Assembly (NCBI GenBank): GCA_015499985.1
Contig: JAAAUF010000679.1
Coordinates: 1 to 22,974, forward strand
Direction: 5' to 3'
Source of the DNA: Haplosporangium gracile
Lineage: Eukaryota; Mortierellomycota; Mortierellomycetes; Mortierellales; Mortierellaceae
Length of the DNA: 22,974 bases
Made by a program: the position numbers and the translations under genes. How positions within the stretch are numbered: position 1 is the first letter of the stretch; the number at the start of each line of letters is the position of its first letter. Of the stretch, positions 9,566 through 19,534 are shown piece after piece. The notes under the pieces were generated by a model that saw only the letters and a program-made list of their open reading frames with translations, did not search any database and was not told where the DNA came from.

Positions 9566-11073
9566 TTAATGGCGTCTAATCCCGCGCTCGTTCAGCAATG
9601 CATTCGCTTGTTGCTGAATCTCTAGATCCAAAGAAAAGTGACCCTGCAGCACCTCCAGCGACGGCCAATGGTCCACCATCCACTGCACGTCCTCAGCCCT
9701 CATGTGCGTCACGGAGAAATCAAACCTGGCAATTCGGAGTCGTGTCAGTGTTTCAAGCTGTTCAAGCCCTGCGTCCAGCCTCCATCGACATGCTCTCACA
9801 TTTGAGCGCATCAGACCCTGAGTCCCGCTCAGCACCATGTCCATCTCCTCCAGGCTTGTCAACATCGACAGATGCTCCAACACCACCCTATTGGCGTCAG
9901 TAACGGTGCCGAGGGGGCCAAGGTCGTTTTCGAACTGAACACCAAGACGCTTTAACCCACTACAGACCCAAGGTCGGGGCAAGATCGATACGAGATCGCT
10001 CATAGCAATTTGTCGTTCCATAAAATCCTCTAGATGGGGACACCCTTGCAAGACTTCCAGCGCCATCTGACTCGTAAAGTTTTCGCACCTTGTCAAGTCC
10101 AGAGTCTGCAGAGTCACAAACTGACGCACTCTGAGGTGATTGAAGCATTGCGGTCCGAACAATGCAGCGTCAAGCCTGAGATGCTTCAGCGGTGGCAGGC
10201 GGTGGATCACGGGAGCAAACTCTATGTCCGACTGGTTGACCCTATCCAGCGCAAGGTCGTCCAAGTGAGGCCAGTCTGATCGCATCAAGCACTGGAGAAA
10301 TCTCTTGACCAGGAACTCGCCATTGTCTCGCGACCACCTGAGCCTTTTCAACCCACGACAATACTTAAACAACTTTATATGGAGATATGGGAGTCCAGAT
10401 GTGGTCGTACTCTTGTAGGACAGTCGCTGGAGTCCTGTGAGATTCGCCCACTTGTGCGGGTCGATCTCAGCTGATCTACCGGGCCATTGTAGTCCAACTC
10501 CTCGAATCGACTGACAGCCCTCCAGAACGACTTTTGGACTGTAATCGAGAACCTTGGCATGCTTCTCGGACCACTGACCTTGAGCTGCCGTGGTCTATGA
10601 AGGGATTCAAAGATAGCGTCCCAGATCTCTGTCGATTGACCATTGGCTCTGTGGCACAGATAGACGTCGACGTCGCATATTGTGGGGTTGAGACGAACGA
10701 CTCGAGCCCATTTGGATACCTGTTCTCTGTCTCCCTTTGCTGGGCTATTGTTGACTGCAATATCTTGTAGCTGCAGGGTTGTGAGATGTGAGAAGGATAA
10801 ACCAAAATAATCAGCAGGGAGGGGTCCACAGAGTTTGAGGGCTTGCACCTTGCGGGCGTGGATGCGGAGGGAGTCTATATCGATTAAAGAGTCTTCAGCA
10901 CTGGCAGCAACAGCAGTAGCAGCCTGGACAGTGACCTCTTTCCAAACCAAGTCGAATGAAAAGTGCTGATGAAAGAGGTAACAGGTGCGAAGTACATTCA
11001 AAAGTGCACGTTTGTCGAGACGGTCGCCGATGAGTCCGAGAATCTCTGGTGGGAGATCGGTGATGTGAACCAT
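9566..11073 (-). CDS. F-box/LRR-like protein, one frameshift
   Basis: Likely a substrate receptor of an SCF ubiquitin ligase (family knowledge). The N-terminus MVHITDLPPEILGLIGDRLD, followed by a cysteine-containing stretch and an LVWKEV tryptophan, fits an F-box at about residues 5-50. The rest has spaced Leu motifs (LTTLQLQDI, LKHLRLDAALFG, LQTLDLTRC, LKRLGVQF, LTRLRIARF) typical of RNI/LRR F-box proteins. The frame from 11073 runs into a stop at 10375. The homologous frame resumes at about 10473 with EIDPHKWANLTGLQRL and continues to a TAA at 9566-9568. Correcting the shift gives about 496-502 residues. The first ATG after a pyrimidine-rich leader and at the F-box edge is the best start. 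A tandem, more decayed copy lies just upstream. The single lesion could be a real mutation or an assembly error. Confidence 0.78.
10463..10485 (-). other. Frameshift site in the F-box/LRR gene
   Basis: On the - strand the coding frame up to DYNG and the frame from IDPHKW are offset. Against the tandem copy, which reads DYTG then IDPLKY with nothing between, this gene carries 17 extra bases (CCGGTAGATCAGCTGAG) between the conserved Gly and Ile codons. The extra bases contain one of two AGATC words spaced 10 bases apart. Either a 17-base insertion broke the frame, or an 18-base insertion later lost one base. Confidence 0.65.
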
Positions 11074-11493
11074 CGAGTTGGGTATGAGAAGAAAGGTGAT
11101 ACTAAAGGTTGTGTGAACGAGAAAGTAAAAAGAAAAAAAGATAAACGAAAAAAAAAGAGGCAAAGGGGACGGTGAAATGAAATAAAAAAAAAAAAGTGTG
11201 GTGTTGTGATGGTATCCTGGCTTGCCTTCAGCTAAGCCTTTATCTACGCCTTCAACCACGCCTCCAACCACGCCTCCAACTTCGCCTCCAGCCCCTGTAC
11301 ACTATATATCCCCTTCCTTCTGTATAATAAACACCATTCGTTTCTGCCTCTTGCTCTTGTCTGTTCCCCTTCTTCTGCTGCTATTGCAGGTGTCGAAATA
11401 ATTCCATTCTCTTCTGAGTCACATCCATGTCCAAATACCTCATAAATGATTGCATTTCGACCATTTACTGACTCCGTACTATCCAGAGAGTCG
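11074..11493. promoter_or_regulatory. Upstream region of the F-box/LRR gene
   Basis: On the - strand this is the leader and promoter of the F-box gene. It contains a T/C-rich leader (A/G-rich on +, 11085-11200), a TATATA at 11304-11309 about 230 bases before the start, and the 12-base tandem repeat listed separately. An open - frame at 11244-11516 partly translates that repeat and shows no family resemblance. Nothing else is supported. Confidence 0.4.
11246..11293. repeat. Four-unit 12-bp minisatellite
   Basis: Four tandem copies related to ACGCCTCCAACC are visible at 11246, 11258, 11270 and 11282, the first and last with one to three changes. Partial units may extend upstream to about 11222. 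It lies in the presumed promoter of the F-box gene. Confidence 0.75.
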
Positions 11494-12918
11494 CTACCTC
11501 CTAAGATTGATCCCACGCTCTTTCAGCAGAGTATACCAACGCATGTGAGTGTCGTTATTCGACGAAAGGTTCTCACCCACTATCTCCAGCAATGGTCAGT
11601 GATTCATCATCCATTCAAGGTCCTACAGTCTCAAACACGCCCCGACAATGCCAAACTTGACAATTCAGGCGAGTCAATGTCGAAAGTTGTCCAAGTCCAC
11701 AGTCCAGTCGCCAGTGACACGCCCTGACTCCTGGCTCTAATTTCTCCCAACTGCGGACATGCGCCATGTCAATTTCCTGCAGGCGTGCCAAGCCCGATAA
11801 ATAATCAAACACCAAGGTATGGTCCCGTCCAAGGCGATCATCCGGATCGCGATGGAAAACAGGTTCAGTTCGCCTTAATCCTCGACATACCCAGCGCTGC
11901 GGCATCGATCGGATGTTGGCGTCGCTCCGAGAAATCTTCAAGATGAGGACAGCTCTGCAAGCCCTCCAGCGCCATCCGACTCGAAAACTTCTCATAACGA
12001 ATCATGGACAAGCTCCTCGAACTGCCAAAGTGGCGTAGTCGAATTTGATCAGACGACAATGGCCCGAACTCATTTGCCTCCAGTTTGAACCGCTTTAGGG
12101 GCGGAACTTGACGAATGACGACCACAAAGTCCTTGTCCGGCTGGGTGACGTGTTTCAACCCAAGATCGGCCAACTGAGGCCCGACTGATCTCTCAAGACA
12201 TGAGAGAAAAGAATTGATTGGGAAGGCTCCGTGGTCGACGCATCAAGATAGCATTGTTAACCCACTGTATCGTGTAAACAGCTTCAACTGCTCGTCCGCA
12301 TTTCCAGGCACAGTCATCTGGCATAGGAAATACGCTTAAGACGGTCAAGATACGCGCACATGTACGACGCATACTTCAATGGATCTATGCCAGTGTAATC
12401 CAGTCCCTCGAACCGACTGACAGCTTTCCAGAATGATTGCTGAGTGTCGAAGCGGTATAGAGGTACATTGGGGCCGCTAGCTTAGGACTGTGCAGAGATT
12501 CAAAAATGGCATCTCAAAACGCCTTGGATGTCCCTTTGATCCAGAATAAAAATTCGAGGTTAATGTCCCGCGCTGTGGGGTTGAGATGGACGAGACTGGC
12601 CCATTTGGAGTTCTGTTGCTCCTCTGTCGGTTCGAAGTTCCTGATTGAACAGTTCTGTAACTGCAAAAACTGACAGCCGTGGGAAAGCGACGTTGTAGTA
12701 CTCAAGGGGGAGGTGTGTACATAATGAGCGTGGGCTTTGAGGTTGTCAATATCAATCCTTGGAACTCCAGGCAAGAGCGCGATGTCTTTCCAGAGGATAG
12801 GAGTAAAGCGCTCGTGGAAAAGTCGACAGACGAGAGTAGCATCAAGGAAGTTGTCATTGTCGAGAAACTCGCCAATGGAATCGAGGTTCTCCGAGGGGAG
12901 GTTTGTGATATGAGTCAT
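11494..12918 (-). pseudogene. Decayed tandem copy of the F-box/LRR gene
   Basis: This is a head-to-tail paralogue of the gene at 9566-11073. It starts MTHITNLPSENLDSIGEFLD at 12918 and keeps the F-box with LWKDIALL. Homologous blocks follow in order but in shifting frames: DAIFESLH, RFDTQQSFWKAVSRFEGLDY, LKLFTRYSGL, VPPLKRFKLEANEFGPL, MALEGLQSCPHLEDF, WVCRGLRR, VRACHWRLDCGLGQLSTLTRL, and the tail LLKERGINLRR ending at TAG 11494-11496. Three in-frame TGA codons replace Trp of the sister gene (12514-12516, 12243-12245, 11596-11598). Frame changes occur near 12455, 12300, 11915 and 11630. The span of 475 codons is close to that of the sister gene, so the decay is by small lesions and not by truncation. 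A short N-terminal F-box peptide (to 12514) could in principle still be made. Confidence 0.85.
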
Positions 12919-13575
12919 ATGCAAGGCATAAAGACAAAGAAAGGGTGATTGCCAATGAGAGTTGTGAATATGGGAGAGGAAAGGAAAAGTGAAAATGAAA
13001 GACAAACGTGTGTGTGAAAACTAAAAGACAGGAGAGTGACGCTTTATGTGCCTGAAGACACGCACGAACGCAACGCGGCGAACGTCTTTTCCTCTTTTTT
13101 TCCCTCCTTCGTTGACCCCCCCCCCCCCCCCGCCTCTGATTTTGATATTGATCACCCACCTCCCATCCCTGAGCAATGCCAATGCCCATGAGGGAACAGA
13201 TTAATTTTTATCAAACAAAAAAACGGTCCGTAGTAGAAAAAAAACCCTGTCAGCAATCACTCGCTTTCACTTCTCTGGCACCCAAATAGACTCTGGTGGA
13301 GCCAATTGCAGTAAGTAAAGAGAGGGGCGGGGAAAACGGTCTTTCCGAAATGTAAATAGGGGGTAGAGAAGAATGGAAGGGAGAGAAAGAGAGAGATAAC
13401 TGACAGGAGGAGAAGCAGGGAGGGAAGGAAGGATAAGAACAAAAGCCAGCACACGTCCTTGGGTTATTAATATGTCCGCCGGGACATTTTTTCTCCCTTC
13501 CTTTCATACGCACGCTCAATACACTTTCCCTCAATCACTCCTCCCTTCTTTTCCTCTCTCCATACCTGAGGAACC
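12919..13575. other. Divergent intergenic region between the F-box pseudogene and the carrier gene
   Basis: Leftward it would be the old promoter of the F-box copy, rightward the promoter of the carrier gene. It holds a 16-base C run (13116-13131), an A/G-rich stretch at 13315-13440, and a C/T-rich leader from about 13490 to 13565 immediately before the carrier ATG. Open frames here are low-complexity translations. No RNA gene was seen. Confidence 0.5.
13116..13131 (+). repeat. Homopolymer run of 16 C
   Basis: Sixteen consecutive C follow GTTGA and precede GCCTCTG. Such G/C runs are mutable and error-prone in sequencing, and the - strand G run could stack. It lies about 200 bases upstream of the F-box pseudogene start. 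Confidence 0.9.
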
Positions 13576-15320
13576 ATGGCAGCTGATCCATCGGCGACCA
13601 CACCTACTGTCCCTTGCCAAGACACAACCTCGCATTCACATTCACATTCACAACAGTCACACATACCCCCATTACCACAGTCCACATCACTAACAACAAC
13701 CACCATCACGAACAACAACAACACAAACCATGACACGAAAACAAGTCAGCGAGCAAGCATAGCAGAGGGCACACCAACGCTGTCCAAGGCAGAGACCGTC
13801 CTCTGTGGAGCCTCTGCAGGCGTGGTATCGCGGTTCGTCATTGCCCCTTTAGACGTCGTCAAGATCCGGTTGCAGGTATGCTTGTTCCTTGTCTGATACA
13901 ACGCGTTCGTATTACTGACTGACAAGGGAAGGAAATACTAACACGGTCATATTTCTCTATTTCTAATGCATATAGATGCAGACGCAAAGGAAGGATCTAT
14001 CGACACTATTGAAGCGGAAAGGGGGCTCGTCAGGAATTGAATCTGCAGCGAGCGCAGCGTCGAGGCAACCACGGTACAAGGGCATGTTCTCGGGGATGGC
14101 GCTAATCGTTCGGGAGGAGGGCATCCGAGTGAGTCCCTTATCGAACCCGCTGAGATTCACTGTCCGTGTAACATATCGTCATATCCGACAACAACAAAAA
14201 TTACTTACAAGACGGGCTTTCTTTATTTTTTTCGTTGGGGTTAAAACGTGGATAGGGACTGTGGAAGGGCAACATGGCAGCGGAATACCTTTATCTCACG
14301 TATAGCGGGATTCAGTTCCTGGTCTATCAACAGACAAAAGTCTTTCTCAAGAAATCGGCCGATATGTCTGCTCAAAAGGCTGTTGCCGTCAAGTCCATCG
14401 GATCATCACCAACATCAACGACAGCGGGAACAGTGACAGGAACCGTAGTCGCAGCACCCCTCAGCGCCTTCTCGGCCGTTGCAGGATCGTCCGCTGTACA
14501 GTCATTTGTCGCAGGAGCCAACGCAGGAATCATTGCTACTGCTTGTACCTACCCTTTTGATCTGCTCAGGACCAGATTCGCCATCCAGCGCGATGTCAAG
14601 GTAACTTTTCACAAAGAATATTTCGACGCGCAATTAATTACGTCCTAGATAAAAAAAAGCTCTTGCTCACACGCATATAATTCCGAATAGGTGTATACAG
14701 GGATCATACAGGCATGCGGACATATTTATCGGGCGGACGGCATACCAGGATTCTACAGAGGCATGTCTCCAGCTCTGATCCAAGTGATTCCGTACATGGG
14801 CATAATGTTTGGATCGTATGACAGCCTCAAGCACCTGGCATCCTGGCTGAAAAAGAAGGCGGGCGTAGAGTCATCGTACTCCAAACGGACTATCACGGCG
14901 TCGCCAGGATCAGTGGCAACAGCATCCGAAAAAGAGCGGCCAGTCAAGACTGTGGGCCAGTTTTTGTTGGGACTCGAGGATCTGCTTTGTGGCGCATTAT
15001 CGGGCGTGATCTCCAAGACAGGCGTCTACCCTCTTGATATGGTCCGCAAGCGGTTACAGATTCAAGGGTCGGAGCAACAAAAGTCAATGGCAACAAGTTC
15101 AATCTCAGGAATCACGTCAGGATCAAAGACTGTGGCAGCAGACAAGCTACCGACGACAGTGTGGAGATGCATAGTCCACATTGCCCAGCGGGAGGGGTAT
15201 CTAGCTCTCTACAAGGGCCTCCTCCCAGGATTGCTCAAGGCAGCACCAGCCAGTGCAGTGACATTTTTAGTCTTTTCACAAGCAGGTGCACTTGTAGAAA
15301 AGTATTGGCGGACACACTAA
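13576..15320 (+). CDS. TPC1: Mitochondrial thiamine pyrophosphate carrier (SLC25 family), four exons
   Basis: Inner-membrane carrier expected to exchange cytosolic thiamine pyrophosphate for matrix nucleotides, supplying TPP-dependent dehydrogenases. Exons 13576-13875, 13976-14128, 14256-14600 and 14691-15320, all phase 0 with GT-AG introns; the first intron has a TACTAAC branch site near 13937. Product 475 residues. Three carrier repeats show PLDVVKIR (91-98), PFDLLRTR (251-258) and PLDMVRKR (380-387). Features that point to Tpc1 over other carriers are GLWKGNMAAEYLYLTYSGIQF after the first repeat loop, the YPFDLLRTRFAIQ block, and FYRGMSPALIQVIPYMGIMF. It is longer than yeast Tpc1 (314 residues) because of a His/Ser/Thr/Asn-rich N-terminal extension of about 70 residues and two linkers (about 190-228 and 320-356). 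Substrate identity is inferred from sequence signature, not tested. Confidence 0.88.
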
Positions 15321-15819
15321 ACGTTTTTTTTTTATGTATTTTGATTCGCAAGCCGCAAATAAAGAGCTTTTTCGCTATGAATTCATTGGGCGAGTGATGA
15401 CTATGTGCAGCAAGATATCCGACAATGGGATACTCATATGTGTGTGAAAGAACCTATCCACGGCGGGTGATATGATGCTCTTCATGTCATATTTGACGTT
15501 GCTTGGTGGCGCTCTTTGTCTTGTGGTCAGAGAGGGCGTGTGTATGCGCGTGTCTTTGACCACCATTCATGAACAAAAATTAACCACCCATTTCCTGAAT
15601 GACACACAAACGAAATTCTAGCTCACAAACAGAAACAAAAAACCACTGCTCTGTTTTAGTTCAGTCTTCGAGTTGGGCGAAGCAAGGATTATGGTTTTAA
15701 AAGGACGCCAAACCCCGCCCTGGACTTCGAGCAATACGCCTTTTTTTTATTTTATTTTTTTTCTATTCTTGTTTCACTAATCTCACTCGGCACTCATTCC
15801 TCCTTTATTTTTTCATAAA
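15321..15819. other. Intergenic: carrier 3' end and promoter of the second L-D-W gene
   Basis: AATAAA lies 38 bases after the carrier stop. Towards the next gene there is a TTTTAAAAGG element near 15695 (about 120 bases before the ATG) that could act as a TATA box, then a T-rich stretch (15740-15770) and a C/T-rich leader. No gene is supported. Confidence 0.45.
15358..15363 (+). terminator. Poly(A) signal AATAAA of the carrier gene
   Basis: Canonical hexamer AATAAA 38 bases downstream of the stop codon on the same strand, after a T run. Confidence 0.6.
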
Positions 15820-18498
15820 ATGGACCCTCAATCATCACCAGAACATAATGGATCCGCTGATCCAGCTCGGTCTATTCACGCTCGAAGTCAAGCAGACGAA
15901 CCATCACCATTATTAAAACATTTTGACCCAGCTCAGTCTCCTCGAGTTCAAGGACATTCAAACCACCGACCATTATTATCAGAAAACAATGCACCTGTTG
16001 ATCCAGCACAGCCGCCGTCTCAAACACAACCAAGCCTACCACCGCCAGAACGTTCGTATTTTGTCCGAGACTCGCTTAGCCCAGAGATTGTGCCTATGAC
16101 CAACATAAGGCCAAACCATCAGAGAAACATCTCAGCAGAAAATCGCTTTTACAATCTACCACGGCAACAACATATCGACGCTCCATCTTCACTTGCACCA
16201 CCGCCAATACTGCTACCATTACCCCCGCTACCCAACCCTTTACCCTCTCACAAACGCCCTCGAGATGGATATCGCAGCAAATCAGAAACTCGCCCCCACA
16301 GGAAAATAGATAAGGAGAGCAAACCAGAGTCCAAAAGACGCAGGCTCAGTGCACCTGCTCTAGCACCATCGCCTCCTATAAGAGCACCGCCGCCAAAACC
16401 AAACTATGTCATAGCTAGGAGACAGTGGGACCGTAAACTTACGTCGTCGCCATGGTCGCCTCTTACTTTTGGGTTTGCCTCAATATCCGGAGAGAGTCCA
16501 TTTTCCGCATTCCCAAGGTCGAGGTTTCTGTGCAGGGCAACAGGAACGCGGAGTCTGTCATCCTCATCTCTCATAACCTCAAACCCTTTGCATCCAAGCC
16601 TGGAACACCCATCGTCGCCTCTGGCAATGGCAACGACACCTCTGCTGCCTGTTCTACCTCCTGTGGTCTCTGCCGTCGAGACTGTGGTGCAACTACCAGC
16701 CATCGCAGTACCACACCCTGGCCACTCACCTGAGCATCACCCTCTTGTGCTTCAGCCGCCAGTACAGCAACAACAACGTTCAACATCGACATTACCGGTC
16801 TCTGTGCAAGAATCGATGGTACCACCACCGTTGCTCATCCCGAGTCCTCAACGAGTGCAAGCACAAATATGGGTACGAGCTCAAGCACAAGTTCAAGCTC
16901 AAGCACGAGGACCATCACCACCACCACCTCCACGTCTCATTCGCTTCCTTGAACGTTGCGGAGGCAGTTACGTTGCGGATCAACTCCTTGTACACATTTA
17001 CATCCGTGAATCTAACCTTGCAAAGAATCTATACAGCATTTTTGCAGACTTTTCCAATGAGCATGGTCTGAAAAGTGTAAAAGCTTTAAATATCACACTG
17101 GACTGGTCGTGGACCAAACGAGACCTGGAGCGGTTGGCAGCTGCGGTTCGCGGTTGCAGATTTACTACTCTAATCATTAATGGAGGCAAGAATCGCCTTC
17201 AACTGCGGGACCGCGCCACCAGCAATACAGCTATTCCTGCTACCCTGTTTGATCCTTTGATTCAGCTCTTTGACTTCCAGCCCCTTACGCACATATATCT
17301 GGTCAACATGCCCGACTGTCTCCAAAAATTCAGTGTCGACTTTCCTGACGATCTCTCACATCTGGAGACTCTCCAGGTTCATCTCGATATCTTTAACTGG
17401 GAGTATCCTCACGGACGGACGGTATATAGACTGGTTAGTCGACTCAGTCACCTCACATTGTTGATTGTCGAGTGCCCCTTAGAAGATTACAGGGCCTACC
17501 TCATGAATATCTGGTGTGCCTTGAAGGCTCCGTCGACAGCCCCGATCAGCACAACTTCAATCGCTCCTCCTTCTCAAGACATTGAGGTCCAACTATTCTC
17601 AAGAGGGAGGATATACGCTAAAGCTGTCTTCAGGAGGCAAGGGGCTGTACCCAAATCTCTCATGGTTGATCTAGATTTTGACTTTAGATGCGAGGTTATC
17701 TGGCAATATATCCTCAACAACACAATCGCCCATAATATCCATACTTTCCATCTCAACAGAGCGCCATCGAATGGGTGGTTTCCCATTGTTCTGAACTGGC
17801 TTGAAACTCGGCAACAACAAGCCATCTCCTCGTCATCTTCAACAGTATCAACACCAACCACCAACAACACTCTCGCCGTCGCTGCCAGCTCCAGGATCAA
17901 CATTAATAATGCGACAACCACATTCGTCCACCTCCGAGAGATCAGTCTGTGCTGCTTTCATCTCCGTGCCGACAGCGAGCGTAACCTCATCGAGCTCATC
18001 AAAATCGCGACATCCCCTACTCTTGGCCTACAATGCCTCCGCCTCTTTGGTCTCCGCCTGTCCCTCAAACCTCCTCACGGGACCAACGTGGGTAACCAGG
18101 ACGGTGATTCTCTCACATGGTCAGGACTATTTCTTTGCAGCGCTCTCTGGAATTTGGAGGAGTTTGAGATTAGGGATTCAGATTTTGGAGATAACCATGT
18201 CGGGGGATTTTTGTTGTTTATGGAGAATATGAAGACAATGGAGGAGAATGAGAGGACGAAGTGGAGGGACAGGAAAAAGGAACGGGAGGAGCGGATGAGA
18301 CAATTAGAGCTCGGACATATAACCTTAGAGGATGAAGAGATGGAGGAGCTCGCTGAGGATTATGATATCGTAAGGATGAGGTTGAATGTTGTTAGAATCG
18401 TAAACCATCTTCTGACGCCCGCGGCTCGATCCTACCTACTGGGGAAGTTACAGGCCATGCAACCACCAGTTAGATTGTACCTCGACCCTTCAAAATGA
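15820..18498 (+). CDS. Single-exon protein with an L-D-W module, proline-rich N-terminus and LRR-like C-terminus
   Basis: Function unknown; 892 residues. Residues 1 to about 380 are Pro/Ser/Gln/His-rich and probably disordered. They contain a basic, nuclear-localisation-like patch (KRPRDGYRSK, then ESKRRR at about 145-178) and a short Gln-Ala/Gln-Val repeat (about 347-365). The ordered part begins at LIRFLERCGGSYV (about 377) and includes NLYSIFADF and ALNITLDWSWTKRDLERL, with L427-D428-W429. That core resembles the one at residues 495-590 of the protein at 5015. Leu-motif repeats follow (LTHIYLVNM, LETLQVHLD, LTLLIVEC, LQCLRLFGLRL). Residues about 800-855 are a highly charged Glu/Arg/Lys helix, possibly coiled coil. 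It lacks the LFVVLPK and YFLCDF blocks, so it may be a shortened family member. The ATG is the first after a C/T-rich leader. Confidence 0.82.
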   Translation: MDPQSSPEHNGSADPARSIHARSQADEPSPLLKHFDPAQSPRVQGHSNHRPLLSENNAPVDPAQPPSQTQPSLPPPERSYFVRDSLSPEIVPMTNIRPNHQRNISAENRFYNLPRQQHIDAPSSLAPPPILLPLPPLPNPLPSHKRPRDGYRSKSETRPHRKIDKESKPESKRRRLSAPALAPSPPIRAPPPKPNYVIARRQWDRKLTSSPWSPLTFGFASISGESPFSAFPRSRFLCRATGTRSLSSSSLITSNPLHPSLEHPSSPLAMATTPLLPVLPPVVSAVETVVQLPAIAVPHPGHSPEHHPLVLQPPVQQQQRSTSTLPVSVQESMVPPPLLIPSPQRVQAQIWVRAQAQVQAQARGPSPPPPPRLIRFLERCGGSYVADQLLVHIYIRESNLAKNLYSIFADFSNEHGLKSVKALNITLDWSWTKRDLERLAAAVRGCRFTTLIINGGKNRLQLRDRATSNTAIPATLFDPLIQLFDFQPLTHIYLVNMPDCLQKFSVDFPDDLSHLETLQVHLDIFNWEYPHGRTVYRLVSRLSHLTLLIVECPLEDYRAYLMNIWCALKAPSTAPISTTSIAPPSQDIEVQLFSRGRIYAKAVFRRQGAVPKSLMVDLDFDFRCEVIWQYILNNTIAHNIHTFHLNRAPSNGWFPIVLNWLETRQQQAISSSSSTVSTPTTNNTLAVAASSRININNATTTFVHLREISLCCFHLRADSERNLIELIKIATSPTLGLQCLRLFGLRLSLKPPHGTNVGNQDGDSLTWSGLFLCSALWNLEEFEIRDSDFGDNHVGGFLLFMENMKTMEENERTKWRDRKKEREERMRQLELGHITLEDEEMEELAEDYDIVRMRLNVVRIVNHLLTPAARSYLLGKLQAMQPPVRLYLDPSK

Positions 18499-18501
18499 AC
18501 A

Positions 18502-18507
18502 AATAAA
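18502..18507 (+). terminator. Poly(A) signal AATAAA of the second L-D-W gene
   Basis: AATAAA begins 4 bases after the TGA stop and is followed by an A run. It is unusually close to the stop, so a very short 3' untranslated region would result if it is used. Confidence 0.4.
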
Positions 18508-18666
18508 AAAAAAGTTAGAGGCACACTTTGGACAAAAGGAGTATATTCTGACAGGCTATGGGAGATGCCGGCGCCATACTCCTGCAAGCTATTCGTTGGC
18601 GTTTCTTGCTAATTTTTTGAACAAACAAAGGGGGATCGAATCAATGTATTTTGTTGCCAGTTTGAA

Positions 18667-18698
18667 AGGACTTGGACATAATAGGACTTGGACATAAT
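18667..18698. repeat. Perfect 16-bp tandem duplication
   Basis: AGGACTTGGACATAAT occurs twice back to back (18667-18682 and 18683-18698) with no mismatch, suggesting a recent slippage or repair duplication in non-coding DNA. Confidence 0.9.
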
Positions 18699-19078
18699 GC
18701 ATGGCAAGTCGGGAATGAGCGAAACACGTGTTGTTGATGAATTGGCGATCATCATTTTTTCTAACATTAGCACCTATACTGTTACCCTTGTGTCTGTTCA
18801 TGCCAAACAACTGATACCGCGCTTTATTATTTTTTGCCTTGCTCACCACAGGCAAATAGATAAAACAACTGAGATCAGCTCCCTTTGCTCTTGCATCGAC
18901 TATAGATTGGTATAGCCATGCAAGTGTCAGTAATCAATAAAGATGGCAACTTTGCCAGGCTGGTAGGTCATTTTTTTCTTTGTCAGCGCCCGTTTGAGAA
19001 GAGCAGCATCTATTGTTTCCTCTCTCTGACTTCCTTGTTTCTTTGTTCCCACGACTTAGCAACAGTGGTCACTTCACA

Positions 19079-19186
19079 ATGCGGTCCGTCGTAGGTGTCG
19101 GTTCCTTCTTCGTTTATTTTGCATGCCCTGTTCTCTCAGCCCTTCGACTTCCTAAAGGATATGAGTTGTGTGCTGATGATAGGTGA
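19079..19186 (+). CDS. Short ORF with a signal-peptide-like start, doubtful
   Basis: Not recognised. The ATG at 19079 opens 35 codons. Residues 3-21 are hydrophobic (VVGVGSFFVYFACPVLSAL) with a plausible cleavage site after the Ser-Ala, then LPKGYELCADD. The frame ends at TGA 19184-19186 just after an AG|GTGACA that could be a splice donor, so this might be a first exon. No downstream exon was identified before the transposon. Confidence 0.2.
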   Translation: MRSVVGVGSFFVYFACPVLSALRLPKGYELCADDR

Positions 19187-19534
19187 CACAGAAGAGCTTA
19201 TACGGCGACATGGTACTGCCGTTCTTTCCTTAAAAGTTTTTTAGAAGGCGTTGTGTGCTATCGTTCTTTGCATCATCTCTCTTTCATCCCCCTTCCTTTC
19301 CTAACCTCTTTTCTTACCCGATAATTTGTAAAAGTGACCAAATTGACCGCAGATCTTCAAATCAAACATGTATTCCACACCCAGTCCCAACACAAAGCTT
19401 TGTTTCCTCCAAAAAAAAAATATCCGCAAAGTAGTCAAAATGACAAGCGTAGTATTTGCGAAAATTGAGATTTCCCCTAAAATGGACGAAGGGGAGAGGA
19501 GGATTGAGGGGAAAGGGACCATGCCAGGTTACTA

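Larger units (their letters stand above)
18499..19534. other. Gene-poor gap left of the transposon
   Basis: No gene with recognisable homology. It holds a perfect 16-bp tandem duplication (18667-18698) and one short ORF with a signal-peptide-like start (19079-19186). The remaining open frames are short with no family resemblance. The right border is the TA target site of the mariner element. Confidence 0.5.

Noticed and set aside
9598..10279. Two + frames over the F-box gene
   Set aside because: They are shadows of the - strand leucine-rich coding sequence and have no motifs.
10452..10482. A GT...AG intron of 29 bases that would repair the F-box frame
   Set aside because: GTAGAT...CACAAG would restore frame arithmetically, but 29 bases is far below normal intron size (the others here are about 90-180) and it would remove the IDP residues kept in the tandem copy.
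11494..12918. UGA read as tryptophan
   Set aside because: Three TGA at Trp positions suggested recoding, but the same copy has several frameshifts and many ordinary TGG codons, and genes nearby end at TGA. Decay is simpler.
13467..13736. Cys/Glu-rich - frame upstream of the carrier (metallothionein-like look)
   Set aside because: It is the complement of the His-Ser codon repeats in carrier exon 1 and its leader.
16404..16828. Alternative frames inside the proline-rich part of the 15820 gene
   Set aside because: The main frame is open for 892 codons; the alternatives end at stops and show no homology to the shared module.
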